Assembly (NCBI GenBank): GCA_003241055.1
Contig: QFOD01000002.1
Coordinates: 239,601 to 303,600 of the forward strand
DNA from: Roseateles depolymerans
GTDB taxonomy: Bacteria > Pseudomonadota > Gammaproteobacteria > Burkholderiales > Burkholderiaceae_C
DNA length: 64,000 nucleotides
Direction: 5' to 3'
Shown here: positions 54,150-63,522 of the stretch, one piece after another
Position numbering within the stretch: position 1 is the stretch's first letter
Layout: each line of letters starts with the position of its first letter
The notes under the pieces: model-generated
The model's input: only the letters and a program-made list of their open reading frames with translations
Database searches by the model: none
Told to the model about the DNA's origin: nothing
Position numbers and translations under genes: made by a program

Positions 54150-56267
54150 ATGGACACCTACCGCTCGATCGCCTTCCACCAATGCCAGCTGGACCTGCGC
54201 GCCCGGGAGCTGCGGCGCGACGGTCAACTGCTGGCGATCGAACCCAAGGTCTTCGATCTCATCGCCCTGCTGGTCTCGAGACCCCGGGAGGCCATCACCA
54301 AGGACGAACTCTTTCGCGTGCTCTGGCCCGACCGCCTGGTGTCGGACGGCGCGCTCGCCCGGGTCGTGATGCTCGCGCGCCAGGCCATCGGCAACGCCTC
54401 GCTGATCAAGACCGTGCATCGCGTGGGCTACCGCTTCACCGGCCAGCTTGACGAACTGCCGGTCGAGGCGCGCCTGCCGGCCGGCGCGGCACGTCGCATC
54501 AGTCTGCTGCCGGTCGACAACCTCAGCGGCGATGCCCAGCTCGCCTGGACGGAGCTCGGACTGCCGGCGCTCATCCTGCAAGGCCTGGAGCAGCCTGGCG
54601 CCCTCAACAGCGTGGGCCTGGCCGACCTGCTGCCCGCCATCGGCGGGCTGCCGGCACAGACGCCACCGGCCGAGAAGGCACGAATAGCGTGCCGACTGCT
54701 CGGTCTGGCGGGATGCGTCCAGGTCAGCCTGCGCAGGCAGGGGCACACCTTGTGGCTGGACTACCGCACCCACGGCGACGGCCTGCCCGCGCTGTCCGGC
54801 AGTGTCTGCGGCGGCGACCCGGTCGAACTGGCGCTGCAGATGGCCCGCCAGCTGCGCCAGGCACTGCTGCCCACGGAGCCGGCAGCCTCGAGCCAGGTCT
54901 TGCAGGACCCGTTTCTTCAGCAGGCCATGGCGCGCGCCCGGCAGCTGACCGCACTCCATCAGTTCCGCCCCGCCGCCAAGCTGTTGGACATGGTCGTCGA
55001 GTTCGAGCCCGACCACCTGCCCGCGCGCCTGGCCCTGCTCCAGGCCCTGGCCGACCTGGGCGACCCGCAGGCCGTGCCACTCGGCGAGCAGCTCGCCGCC
55101 CAGGCCGCCGCCCGCGATGACCGCCGCCTGCAGGCACAGGCACTGGCCGCCAGCGGTCATGCCCAGTTGCTGGCCGAGGCCCCCGGCGCGCTGGCCCAGG
55201 CGCGCCGGAAACTCGCCCAGGCCCTGGAAATCGCCCATCCCTACCGGGAAGAAGACTGGGCGATGCGATTGCAGACCGCCACGGGCCGGGCCGCCCTGCT
55301 GGAGGGCGACCTCGTCGAGGCCCGCCGCCTGATGCTGGACATGGAGATCCGGGCCCAGGCCACGGCCCATCATTTCCAACTGGCCCTGGCGCTGGATCAC
55401 CGCGCCTGGATCGAATGGGAATGCGGCGAGTGGATCAAGGCGCATGCGCTGATGGACCGATCCATCCGCATCTTCCTGGAACACCGGCTGCAGGGCATGG
55501 CAGCACTGACGCAGATGAACCAGGCCCTGAGCTGCGTGGAACTGGGCCTGCTGGAACGCGGCCGATTGCAGGCCCAGCAGGCCACCCAGCTGCTGGAGCA
55601 TGTCCAGCAGCCTCACGCGCTGGCGAGTCTGGCCGAAGCGGCCGCCCAGGTGTTCGGCGCACTGGGCCAGCCCGCCTTGCTGGACGATCTGCTGACCCGG
55701 ATCGCCGCTGCACCACAGGGCCAGGCGGCGCTGGAGAAAACCGGCGGCCTCATCGCCCGTGGGCTTCAGGCGCAGCTGCAGGGCCGAGCAGCGTCCGGTC
55801 GCGCCCTCCTGATGCAAGCGCTGGCACTGGGCCAGCAGTCGGTGATTCGCCGGGCCAACCGGCTGCGCCGGCTGATGGAGTTCGAGCTCGCCGTGCAGGA
55901 CCCCGATGCGATGCTCACCGCGCAAGACCTGACCCGCCAGTGCCTGCAGCAGCACGAGCACACGGGGCTGCGTGTCCTGCTGCTGCGCACCGAGGCTTCG
56001 CAGGCTCTGACGCAGCGCGATGCGAACGCCGCGCAGGCGCTGTTGCAACAGGCCGGGCAACTGGGCGGCCCGAGCCGGCAACAGGCCATGGCCCGTTTCG
56101 ACGCCGCCTGGCTGGCCTGCGCGCAGGGTCAGCCGGCCCGGGCCCAGACAGCGCTGCAGGGGCTGGGCCCCTGGCTGGACGAGCATCCGCTGGGCCGCCG
56201 TCTGACGGCGGCGCTGCAAGGCGCTGAAGCCCTGGCCCTGCCGTGCCGGCTGCCCTCGCTGGGCTGA
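54150..56267 (+). CDS. Winged-helix transcriptional regulator with long TPR-type C-terminal region
   Basis: A 705-residue protein. Residues 1-98 form an OmpR/PhoB-type (CadC-like) DNA-binding domain (ELRRDGQLLAIEPKVFDLIAL ending HRVGYRFTG). The remaining ~600 residues are Ala/Leu/Gln-rich helical repeats of TPR or MalT type. No transmembrane helix is evident, so it is probably cytoplasmic and not CadC itself. It lies between two PEP-CTERM genes and might control them. The ATG at 54150 is preferred over a GTG four codons upstream. Confidence 0.82.
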   Translation: MDTYRSIAFHQCQLDLRARELRRDGQLLAIEPKVFDLIALLVSRPREAITKDELFRVLWPDRLVSDGALARVVMLARQAIGNASLIKTVHRVGYRFTGQLDELPVEARLPAGAARRISLLPVDNLSGDAQLAWTELGLPALILQGLEQPGALNSVGLADLLPAIGGLPAQTPPAEKARIACRLLGLAGCVQVSLRRQGHTLWLDYRTHGDGLPALSGSVCGGDPVELALQMARQLRQALLPTEPAASSQVLQDPFLQQAMARARQLTALHQFRPAAKLLDMVVEFEPDHLPARLALLQALADLGDPQAVPLGEQLAAQAAARDDRRLQAQALAASGHAQLLAEAPGALAQARRKLAQALEIAHPYREEDWAMRLQTATGRAALLEGDLVEARRLMLDMEIRAQATAHHFQLALALDHRAWIEWECGEWIKAHALMDRSIRIFLEHRLQGMAALTQMNQALSCVELGLLERGRLQAQQATQLLEHVQQPHALASLAEAAAQVFGALGQPALLDDLLTRIAAAPQGQAALEKTGGLIARGLQAQLQGRAASGRALLMQALALGQQSVIRRANRLRRLMEFELAVQDPDAMLTAQDLTRQCLQQHEHTGLRVLLLRTEASQALTQRDANAAQALLQQAGQLGGPSRQQAMARFDAAWLACAQGQPARAQTALQGLGPWLDEHPLGRRLTAALQGAEALALPCRLPSLG

Positions 56268-56272
56268 CGCCT

Positions 56273-56869
56273 TCAGGCGCGGCGGCGATGCCGCGAGGCC
56301 CCCACCAGCACACCGCCCGCCAACATCAGCGCCCAGGCGCCCGGCTCGGGGACCGGCGCGGCAGGTGACACCGACAGCAGCCCCTGGAAGGTCACAAAAG
56401 GAGAGTTCTCATTGCTGCTCGGCAGGCTGGTCATCTCGAACCACTGCGTGTCCGGCGTGCCGCCCAGATTGGTGGTCGCGCCATACAGGTTGTAGCGGGT
56501 GCCATCGGCCGTCGTGTAGCCCAGACCCTGCAGGCTGATCAGCTCCGGCGTGTTGGCGTACAGGTAGGAATCCAGCCCGTAGGAGAAGAAGCTGTCGCCG
56601 GCGGGCGTCGTCAGCACCGGCAGGATCGATTCGCCGCTGCGAGTCCCTGTGAAGCTGATGATCCGGTAGCCCTCGCCCAGCGACTGGCTCGCCGTCGAGG
56701 TGCTCAGCACGTCTTCCGTCACGAGGTGGAGCGTCAGCTCCGGCGGCGGGGCGGTATCGTCGCCCCAGATCGGCCCGGTCGCCGAGAAGGTCAGGGTCCA
56801 GTCGCCCGCCTGTGCGGGGAGGCTCAGGGCCAGTGCGGAAACAAGGGGCAGCAGCGCAAGTTTGTTCAT
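56273..56869 (-). CDS. PEP-CTERM sorting domain protein
   Basis: A 198-residue exported protein with a signal peptide (about 1-21, ending AQA), a beta-rich middle and a C-terminal sorting tail VPEPGAWALMLAGGVLVGAS followed by RHRRRA. It is convergent with the winged-helix regulator, five bases from its end. Its domain is not recognised. It is unrelated in sequence to the other PEP-CTERM protein in this window. Confidence 0.85.
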   Translation of the reverse strand: MNKLALLPLVSALALSLPAQAGDWTLTFSATGPIWGDDTAPPPELTLHLVTEDVLSTSTASQSLGEGYRIISFTGTRSGESILPVLTTPAGDSFFSYGLDSYLYANTPELISLQGLGYTTADGTRYNLYGATTNLGGTPDTQWFEMTSLPSSNENSPFVTFQGLLSVSPAAPVPEPGAWALMLAGGVLVGASRHRRRA

Positions 56870-57033
56870 CAGAGGGTCCTACATCAGGTTGCTCATCCGC
56901 CGTCGCACGGGCGGGCGGTCACGGCCGATCGGTCGCCCCGAAGGCCAGGCCCACTCTAGAAACCGGGCGCACCCGGCGCTTGATGCAATCCTGATGTTTC
57001 GATGAGGCTTGGCTGATCCCCCTTACCCACGGG

Positions 57034-59295
57034 TCAGCCCAGCAGCGCCCGGCGCAGTCGCTCGCCCGCCATCGGCAGCTCGCGGGCGCGCACGCCCGTG
57101 GCATCGAACAGTGCATTGGCCAGGGCACCCGCCGTCGGCCCCATCGCCGCCTCGGCCACGCCGAGGAAGGGCGCGCCCGGGCGATTGATGATCTGCACAT
57201 TGAGCCGGCCGGGCACGTCGGCAAAGCGCAGGATGGGGTAGCTGCTCCAGTCGAACGACCGGATGCGGCGGGTGTCGTAGCGCAGCTCCTCATACAGCGT
57301 CCAGCTCGCGGCCTGGATCACGCCGCCCTCGATCTGGTTGCGAATGCCGTCGGGGTTGACCGCCTGGCCCGCGTCCACCACCACCTCGGCGCGCTCGAGC
57401 ATCAGCTCGCCGGTTTCCGGCTGCACGCGAATCTCGACGGCGATGGCCATGTAGGCCATCAGGTTCTTGTAGCGTGCGCAGGCAAAGCCGACGCCGCGGT
57501 TGCGCTGGCGCGCCGGGCGCGGCCAGCCGAAGGCCCGTGCCGTCTCGCGCACCACCGCCTGCATGCGCTCGTCCTGCAGGTGACGCAGCCGGAACTCGAC
57601 CGGATCCACGCCCGCCGCCAGTGCCAGCTCGTCCATCACGCTCTCGATGCTCCACACATTGGTATGGGCCCCCAGCGAACGCATCGCCGAGGTCTCCAGC
57701 GGCATGGTGGGCGAGAAATGGCTGACGATGTGCTGATGCGGCAGCGCATAGATAGGAATGCCGTTGCGGTCGCCGCCGCCCTCGGGCTGGACCATGGGCG
57801 TGGACGGCGCCGGCACGAAGGGCTTGGCCAGCAACGTCGCCGGCACGAGCCGCCCGGCATTGACGATGCGCTGGTTGTGGGAGCTGCTCCACAGCTCGTA
57901 GTCCCAGCGCACGATGCGCCCCTGGGCGTCGACACCGGCGCTCACCTCGGTGACCATGGCCGGCGTGTAGTGATCCCACAGGTGCTCCTGCTCGCGGGTG
58001 TACATCAGGCGCACCGGCCGGCCGGCCAGCAGGCGGGCGAGATAGGCCGCGAAGGCGGCGGCGTCATCCGCGCCGTTGTGGCCGTAGCAGCCCGAGCCTT
58101 CCACATGGATGCAGCGCAGCATCTCCTTGGGCATGGCCAGCATCTCGGCCAGCGCGTCGCGCAGCGGGTAGACGCCCTGGGAGTGCGTCCACACCGTCAG
58201 CCGGCCATCCACCTGATGAGCCACGGCGCAGGACGGCCCGATGGAGCCATGCATCAGGTAGTTCTTGCGAAAGCGTGCCTGCACGAGGTGGCGGGTCTTG
58301 CCCGCCGCCACCTGGGGTCGGGCAATCTCGATGGACTGGGTGCTCAGGGTCTTGAGCTCGGCATGCACCTTGGCCGGGTCGGGCAGCGTGCGCCCACCGC
58401 GCCAGCGCGCCGCAGCCTCCAGCGCACGCTGCGCCTGCACCGCCTGCCATTCGCCCTGCGCCAGCACGGCCAGCAACTGGCCGTCGCGCACCACGCGCAC
58501 CACGCCGGGCAGGCGCTCCACGGCCTTGGTGTCGACACTCTCAAGCTCCGCGCCATAGACCGGCGGCAACACCACGCGGGCGTGCAGCATGCCCGGCAGC
58601 CGCAGGTCCTGCACATAGGCGGCCCCGCCGGTGACCTTGGCGGGCAAATCGGCCCGGGCCAGCGAGCTGCCCAGCACGCTGTAGTCCTGCGGCGGCTTCA
58701 GCGGCGAACGCAGGGCCGCACGACGATGCAGGGGCGCCGCGCCGATCAGATCGGCAAAGCGGGCGCGCCGACCGTCAGGCGCCGTGATGAGCGCATCGCG
58801 CACGGTGAGCCGCTTCGCCTCCACACGCCAGCGACGAGCGGCCGCCTCGGTCAGCAGGCCTCGCACCTGCGCTGCCGCGTGCAGCAACGCGGTGCCGGAG
58901 TCGGCCATGGTGTGGCTGCCGGCGGTCAGCCCTTCGTCGGGCGACTGCCCGGTGTCGGCCGTCACGAAGCGGATCAGCGCCGGCACCATGCACAGCTCTT
59001 CGGCCGCCACCTGGAGCAGCGCCGTGCGTATGCCCGTGCCCAGTTCCACCTTGCCGGTGAACACCGTCACGCGGTTGTCTGCATCCACGCGTATCCAGGC
59101 ATCGAGCCAGGGCGTGGTCTTCAGATCGCCGGGCAGCTCGGCGTTCTCGCGGCTGACCGTGATGGCCTTGCCTTCGTCGGCCAGCACCGTCTGCGCCAGC
59201 GCGCGTGCGGCCGGCGACATCGCAAAGCTCACGAACAGCGCCTGGCGCAAGACCTGACGCCGGGTGGGCTGGCCCGAAACATCGATGCGGCTCAT
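57034..59295 (-). CDS. Molybdenum-cofactor aldehyde dehydrogenase large subunit (IorB/AldH-like)
   Basis: A 753-residue protein of the xanthine-dehydrogenase family, closest in style to isoquinoline 1-oxidoreductase beta and AldH-type subunits. A twin-arginine signal (TRRQVLRQALFVSF, RR near residues 12-13, ending ARALA) directs it to the periplasm folded with its cofactor. The catalytic Glu lies in GVAEAAMGPTAGALANAL near the C-terminus. It overlaps the 2Fe-2S subunit gene by four bases and is third in a cytochrome c - 2Fe-2S - large subunit operon, which fits a periplasmic aldehyde-oxidising complex feeding electrons to the respiratory chain. Substrate unknown. Confidence 0.9.
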   Translation of the reverse strand: MSRIDVSGQPTRRQVLRQALFVSFAMSPAARALAQTVLADEGKAITVSRENAELPGDLKTTPWLDAWIRVDADNRVTVFTGKVELGTGIRTALLQVAAEELCMVPALIRFVTADTGQSPDEGLTAGSHTMADSGTALLHAAAQVRGLLTEAAARRWRVEAKRLTVRDALITAPDGRRARFADLIGAAPLHRRAALRSPLKPPQDYSVLGSSLARADLPAKVTGGAAYVQDLRLPGMLHARVVLPPVYGAELESVDTKAVERLPGVVRVVRDGQLLAVLAQGEWQAVQAQRALEAAARWRGGRTLPDPAKVHAELKTLSTQSIEIARPQVAAGKTRHLVQARFRKNYLMHGSIGPSCAVAHQVDGRLTVWTHSQGVYPLRDALAEMLAMPKEMLRCIHVEGSGCYGHNGADDAAAFAAYLARLLAGRPVRLMYTREQEHLWDHYTPAMVTEVSAGVDAQGRIVRWDYELWSSSHNQRIVNAGRLVPATLLAKPFVPAPSTPMVQPEGGGDRNGIPIYALPHQHIVSHFSPTMPLETSAMRSLGAHTNVWSIESVMDELALAAGVDPVEFRLRHLQDERMQAVVRETARAFGWPRPARQRNRGVGFACARYKNLMAYMAIAVEIRVQPETGELMLERAEVVVDAGQAVNPDGIRNQIEGGVIQAASWTLYEELRYDTRRIRSFDWSSYPILRFADVPGRLNVQIINRPGAPFLGVAEAAMGPTAGALANALFDATGVRARELPMAGERLRRALLG

Positions 59296-59786
59296 CGCGC
59301 CTCCACGGCAGAGGCCCGGGCCGCCTGCGGGGCTGGCAGCCCGGCCACCTGGCGCACGGCCGCGAGGATGCGCATGTGCGTCCCGCAGCGGCACAGATTG
59401 GGCTGCATGTGCTCGCGCAGCTGCTGCTCCGTCGGGTGCGGGTGACGCTCCAGCAGGGCCTGGGCACGCATGATCATGCCGGCGATGCAGTAGCCGCACT
59501 GCGCCGCCTGATGCTGGATGAAGGCCTGCTGCAGCGGGCCGGGCTTGTCGGCCGTGCCCAGGCTCTCCAGCGTGCGCACGCGCCGCTCGCCGATGGCGGC
59601 CACCGGGGTGATGCAGGAAAACACCGGCTGCCCCTCGACGATGACCGTGCAGGCCCCGCACTGACCCATGCCACAGCCGAACTTGGCGCCATTCAGGGCC
59701 AGCTCGTTGCGCAGCACGTAGAGCAGCGGCGTGCCGGGGTCGCCCGCATAGGCGTGGGCCACGCCGTTGACGTTCAGCGTACTCAT
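59292..59786 (-). CDS. 2Fe-2S subunit of the aldehyde dehydrogenase complex
   Basis: A 164-residue protein with two iron-sulfur sites. The plant-type cluster uses C38, C43, C46 and C58 (GCGMGQCGAC). The second cluster uses C97, C100, C132 and C134 (QCGYC, NLCRCG). This is the normal architecture of small subunits in this family. The ATG has an AAGGAGG site. It lacks a signal peptide and would be co-exported with the Tat-bearing large subunit. Confidence 0.93.
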   Translation of the reverse strand: MSTLNVNGVAHAYAGDPGTPLLYVLRNELALNGAKFGCGMGQCGACTVIVEGQPVFSCITPVAAIGERRVRTLESLGTADKPGPLQQAFIQHQAAQCGYCIAGMIMRAQALLERHPHPTEQQLREHMQPNLCRCGTHMRILAAVRQVAGLPAPQAARASAVEAR

Positions 59787-61114
59787 GGTCGAGCCTCCTT
59801 CAGGGCTTGAGTGGCCAGCTTCTCGGTTTCCGGCCAGGCCGGGCGGCCCGCCTGCACCACCCGCAGATAGGCCGCGATGTCGGCGATCTGCACGGCATCC
59901 AGCGTGCCGGCATAGGCGGGCATATAGGGTTGGGGCACGTGACCGTCCCAAGGCAGACCCTGGACGATCATCTGCACCAGGTTGTGCGGCGATTGCGCCT
60001 GCAGCGCGCTGCTGTCGGCCAGCCGTGGGCGGCCGCCCACCACCCGCATCGGCGCGCTGTCCGCATGGCATTGCAGGCAGACGCCGGCAAACAGCTGCTC
60101 GCCGCGACGCACCGACAGGTCCCCCATGTCCGCCTTGAGGGCCGTGCGGGTCGTCGCGGCATCGGCCGGTTTCTGCAGGCGCATCAGGTAGGCCGCGATC
60201 GCCTCGACATCGGCGCCCGGCAGCGTGGCCAGCTCGCGCACCACGGGGCGCATGGGGCCGGCCGCGGCGCCATGCGCAGACGCCCAGCCCGTGCCCAGGT
60301 ATTGCACCAGTTGCTCGCGCGTCCATGGCGTGCGGGCCTGCAGCAGCCGGTTCAACGCCGGGGCCTCCCAGCCGTCCACCAGCCCACCGTCGAAACGCCG
60401 ACCCTCGGGAATCGCACCCAGCGGCCCCAGCGGTGAATGGCAGGCTGCGCAGTGCCCAGCGCCCTCCACCAGCGCGAAACCACGCTGCTCAAGCGCACTG
60501 AGGCCGGCCGGCGGCACCTGCTCGCCAGGGCGTAGGTACAGCAGATTCCAGAAAGCCAGCAGCGGCCGGAAGCCCAGCGGGAACATCAGCCGGTTCGGCG
60601 GCGCCTCCTGCCGGATCGCCTCGCGCGTCATCAGGTAGGCATAGGCCGCGTCGATGTCCGCCTGCGGCAGCCGGGTGTAGTAGGTGTACGGGAAGGCCGG
60701 GTAGAGCTGATGGCCGTCGCGGGCGATGCCGTGTCGCAATGCCCGCGTGAACGCCTCGCGTGACCAGCCGCCGATGCCGGTGGCGCGGTCCGGCGTGATG
60801 TTGGTGGCGTAGATGGTGCCGAACGGCGTGAGCAGCGGCCGCCCGCCCGCAAACGGCCGGCCACCCTCCGCCGTGTGGCAGACCATGCAGTCACCCTGCG
60901 CCACGACCCGGGCTCCGGCGCGCACCTGTGCCGGGGAAAAATCCGGCGCCGACGCCAGCTCCGGCAGGCTGCGCTCCCACATCAGCCAGAGCACAAACAG
61001 CGCGGCCGGCACCGCCAACACCAGCAGCCCCAGCCACCACCTGCGGTGGGGGCCATGCAGCAGGCGGCGGCGCCGGAACGAATCGGCGGGCCTCGGGGAA
61101 GGGCTGGTCGACAT
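59783..61114 (-). CDS. Membrane-anchored triheme cytochrome c
   Basis: A 443-residue cytochrome with one N-terminal membrane helix (about 28-46) after a basic cytoplasmic tail, then three c-type heme motifs: CMVCH (76-80), CAACH (222-226) and CLQCH (346-350). It is the first gene of the operon, overlapping the 2Fe-2S gene by four bases, and should pass electrons from the dehydrogenase to the quinone pool or an oxidase, as in AldFGH-type complexes. The ATG at 61114 is used; a TTG three codons upstream is less likely. Confidence 0.92.
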   Translation of the reverse strand: MSTSPSPRPADSFRRRRLLHGPHRRWWLGLLVLAVPAALFVLWLMWERSLPELASAPDFSPAQVRAGARVVAQGDCMVCHTAEGGRPFAGGRPLLTPFGTIYATNITPDRATGIGGWSREAFTRALRHGIARDGHQLYPAFPYTYYTRLPQADIDAAYAYLMTREAIRQEAPPNRLMFPLGFRPLLAFWNLLYLRPGEQVPPAGLSALEQRGFALVEGAGHCAACHSPLGPLGAIPEGRRFDGGLVDGWEAPALNRLLQARTPWTREQLVQYLGTGWASAHGAAAGPMRPVVRELATLPGADVEAIAAYLMRLQKPADAATTRTALKADMGDLSVRRGEQLFAGVCLQCHADSAPMRVVGGRPRLADSSALQAQSPHNLVQMIVQGLPWDGHVPQPYMPAYAGTLDAVQIADIAAYLRVVQAGRPAWPETEKLATQALKEARP

Positions 61115-61298
61115 GGCGTGCAATCAGGATTTGATGCACCCAGTCTTGCCGTTATCGAATCCAGCGCCATCCGCCAAGAGGCCTAGGCGCAGGCTGACTC
61201 CTGCCGGAACTCAGCCGCTGCTCAACCCGCCGTCAGCCCACTCTCAGCCCCTCCCCCCAAGCCGGAACGCTGACCGCGCGGTGAAGGCGCCACGTGAT

Positions 61299-61919
61299 TC
61301 AAGGCCCAGGGGCCGCCGCAGTGATCGGGCCGCTCGCCCCGCCTGAGTCCCCCAGTTGCTCCAGCACACCGCGAACCTGCGCCAGCACCTGGTCGGCCAG
61401 CGCGGGGTCCGCCTTCAGGACCCCGCGCGACAACGCCATCGCGCCGATCAGGGCGGCCACCATCGTCGTGGCCAGGGCCTCACGGCCGGGCGCGGCGTCG
61501 GGCAGCGTCGTGGTGATGCCGTCACGCAGTTCCTCGAAGCCGGCCGCAAAGCTGCGACTGACGGCCTCACCCTGCCGGCCCGTTTCGCAGGCGGACGCCG
61601 TCAGCGGACAGCCCGCCGCCGGGTCGTCACGCACGCGCCGGCTCAGGTAGCTGCTCAGGTAGGTATCCAGCCCACGCCCCGGCCCGGCCCGGCCTGCCGT
61701 CACCCGGTCATAACCTGAGCGAAAGCTGTGGCTGAAGGCCTGGGCGGCTAGGTCCTGCTTGTCGACGAAATGCTTGTACAGCGCGCCATGCGTGAGGCCA
61801 GCCTGCCGGCACACGTCCGCCACACCCACGCCGTCGATGCCGTGCTGCTTGAAGAGCACCCCCGCCGCATCCAGCAACGCCTGCCGGTTCTGCCTTACCT
61901 GCTCCTTGGTGACTTTCAC
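61299..61919 (-). CDS. TetR-family transcriptional regulator
   Basis: A regulator of about 206 residues. The helix-turn-helix (NRQALLDAAGVLFKQHGIDG then LTHGALYKHFVDKQDL) starts near residue 10. The GTG at 61919 is chosen because an AAGGG site precedes it and family similarity begins there; an ATG 12 codons upstream is possible. It is divergent from an MFS transporter gene 91 bases away and probably represses it. Confidence 0.9.
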   Translation of the reverse strand: MKVTKEQVRQNRQALLDAAGVLFKQHGIDGVGVADVCRQAGLTHGALYKHFVDKQDLAAQAFSHSFRSGYDRVTAGRAGPGRGLDTYLSSYLSRRVRDDPAAGCPLTASACETGRQGEAVSRSFAAGFEELRDGITTTLPDAAPGREALATTMVAALIGAMALSRGVLKADPALADQVLAQVRGVLEQLGDSGGASGPITAAAPGP

Positions 61920-62010
61920 GAATAGCCCTTCGTCAGCGTTATTGATTGCAGTCATTATCATTAATTCAACGCCGACCCGCCCGACCCTTCCATCTGACCA
62001 AGGATCCACG

Positions 62011-63306
62011 ATGCTCGCTGCCCATCTCGCCGCCCTGCTGCACCGCCGGGGCATTCACTACGCCTGGGTGGTGGCCGCCATCACCTTCCTGGCCATGCTG
62101 GTGACGGCCGCCGCGCTGGGCCTGCCCGGCGCGCTGATGCAGCCGCTGTCCAGCGAGTTCGGCTGGAGCACCACGGCGCTGTCCTCGGTGTTCGCCACCC
62201 GTTTTGCGCTCTACGGGCTGCTGGGCCCGTTCGCGGCGGTCGTGCTGCTGCGCTACGGCGTCACGCGGGTCGTCAGCCTGGCGGCGGCCATCATCGGCGG
62301 CTCGCTGCTGGCGGGGCTCTTCATCCAGTCGCTGACCCAGGCCTTCCTGCTGTGGGGGCTCACGCTGGGCCTGGGCACCGGCCTGACCGCCATGGTGCTG
62401 GGCGCAACGGTCGCGGGCCGCTGGTTCGTCCAGCGGCGCGGGCTGGTGATGGGCCTGCTGGCCGGCAGCGCCGCCACGGGTCAGCTGATCTTCCTGCCGC
62501 TGGCAGCCTGGCTGATCGAACAGCACGGCTGGCGCTGGGCCCTGCTGCCCGTAGCCACGGCGGCAGCCCTGGTGCTAATGCTGGTGCTGCTCTTCATGCG
62601 TGATTCGCCCGCGGCGCTGGGCCTGCAGCCCTACGGCGCCCCGGCGGATGCGACAGCCCCCGCCGCGCCGCCACGGGCGGACTGGGCGCTGCCCTTTCGC
62701 ACGCTGGCCGAGGCGGCGCGGCATCCGGCCTTCTGGGTGTTGGCCGGTACCTTCTTCATCTGCGGCCTCAGCACCAACGGCCTGATCCAGACCCACTTCA
62801 TCTCCCTGTGTTCCGACCGCGGGCTGGGCCCGGTGCCGGCGGCCTCGGTGCTGTCCATGATGGGGTTGTTCGATCTGGTGGGCACGACGCTGTCGGGCTA
62901 TCTGTCCGATCGCTTCGACAACCGCAAGCTGCTGGCCTGGTACTACGGGCTGCGCGGGCTGTCGCTGTTCTGGCTGCCCTATTCCGAGTTCACGCTGGTC
63001 GGTCTGTCGCTCTTCGCGGCCTTCTACGGGTTGGACTGGATCGCCACCGTCCCGCCGACGGTGAAGCTCGCCGCCGCCGAATTCGGGCCCGAAAGGGCCA
63101 GCATCGTGTTCGGCTGGGTTTTCGCCGCCCACCAGTTGGGTGCCGCCGTGGCGGCCTACGGGGGCGGGGTCTCGCGCTCGGTGCTGCTGTCCTACTCGCC
63201 GGCGCTGTTCACCGCGGGCGCCGCCTGCCTGGTCGCCTCGCTGGCGGTGATGCAACTGCGCCGCCCGCAGCGCCCTCCTCTCGCGGCGACGGCTGCCAAG
63301 GCCTAG
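62011..63306 (+). CDS. Major facilitator superfamily transporter
   Basis: A 431-residue transporter with about twelve membrane helices. Helix 1-2 features GIHYAWVVAAITFLAML and the N-terminal loop QPLSSEFGWS resemble the monocarboxylate/oxalate-type MFS group (MCT/OFA-like). The ATG has an AAGGA site. It is controlled presumably by the divergent TetR regulator. Substrate is unknown; organic acid or drug are both possible. Confidence 0.9.
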   Translation: MLAAHLAALLHRRGIHYAWVVAAITFLAMLVTAAALGLPGALMQPLSSEFGWSTTALSSVFATRFALYGLLGPFAAVVLLRYGVTRVVSLAAAIIGGSLLAGLFIQSLTQAFLLWGLTLGLGTGLTAMVLGATVAGRWFVQRRGLVMGLLAGSAATGQLIFLPLAAWLIEQHGWRWALLPVATAAALVLMLVLLFMRDSPAALGLQPYGAPADATAPAAPPRADWALPFRTLAEAARHPAFWVLAGTFFICGLSTNGLIQTHFISLCSDRGLGPVPAASVLSMMGLFDLVGTTLSGYLSDRFDNRKLLAWYYGLRGLSLFWLPYSEFTLVGLSLFAAFYGLDWIATVPPTVKLAAAEFGPERASIVFGWVFAAHQLGAAVAAYGGGVSRSVLLSYSPALFTAGAACLVASLAVMQLRRPQRPPLAATAAKA

Positions 63307-63364
63307 CGCCAGACGCGCGCCGCGGGACGTGCGCAGCCGGCGCACGGGGTGATTCAGGCCCCTC

Positions 63365-63427
63365 TTGAATCGTCACACCTCGTCCCTATAATCTTCGCTG
63401 CTAGCACTCGCAACACCTGAGTGCTAA
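63365..63427 (+). promoter_or_regulatory. groESL promoter with CIRCE operator
   Basis: TTGAAT (63365-63370) and TATAAT (63387-63392) are 16 bases apart, a strong sigma-70 pair. CTAGCACTC (63401-63409), a 9-base spacer and GAGTGCTAA (63419-63427) form a CIRCE inverted repeat at the expected transcript start, matching the consensus except for the first base. HrcA would repress here until heat stress. CTTGAAT with CCCTATA also gives a partial sigma-32 match. Confidence 0.93.
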
Positions 63428-63522
63428 CGAATTCGGACGCCCCCGCGCGCCCAGTTTCGGTGCGATGCACACGCCGTCGACGGCATGCACCGCACTGCAG
63501 TGCCAACTCGCAAGGAGAACCC

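Noticed and set aside
54129..56219. 696-codon minus-strand frame opposite the winged-helix regulator
   Set aside because: Gln/Gly/Leu-rich translation with no domain, directly antisense to a gene with a clear DNA-binding domain.
57580..59445. 621-codon plus-strand frame opposite the aldehyde dehydrogenase large subunit
   Set aside because: His/Arg/Gln-rich composition typical of the antisense of GC-rich genes; the opposite strand has Tat signal and family motifs.
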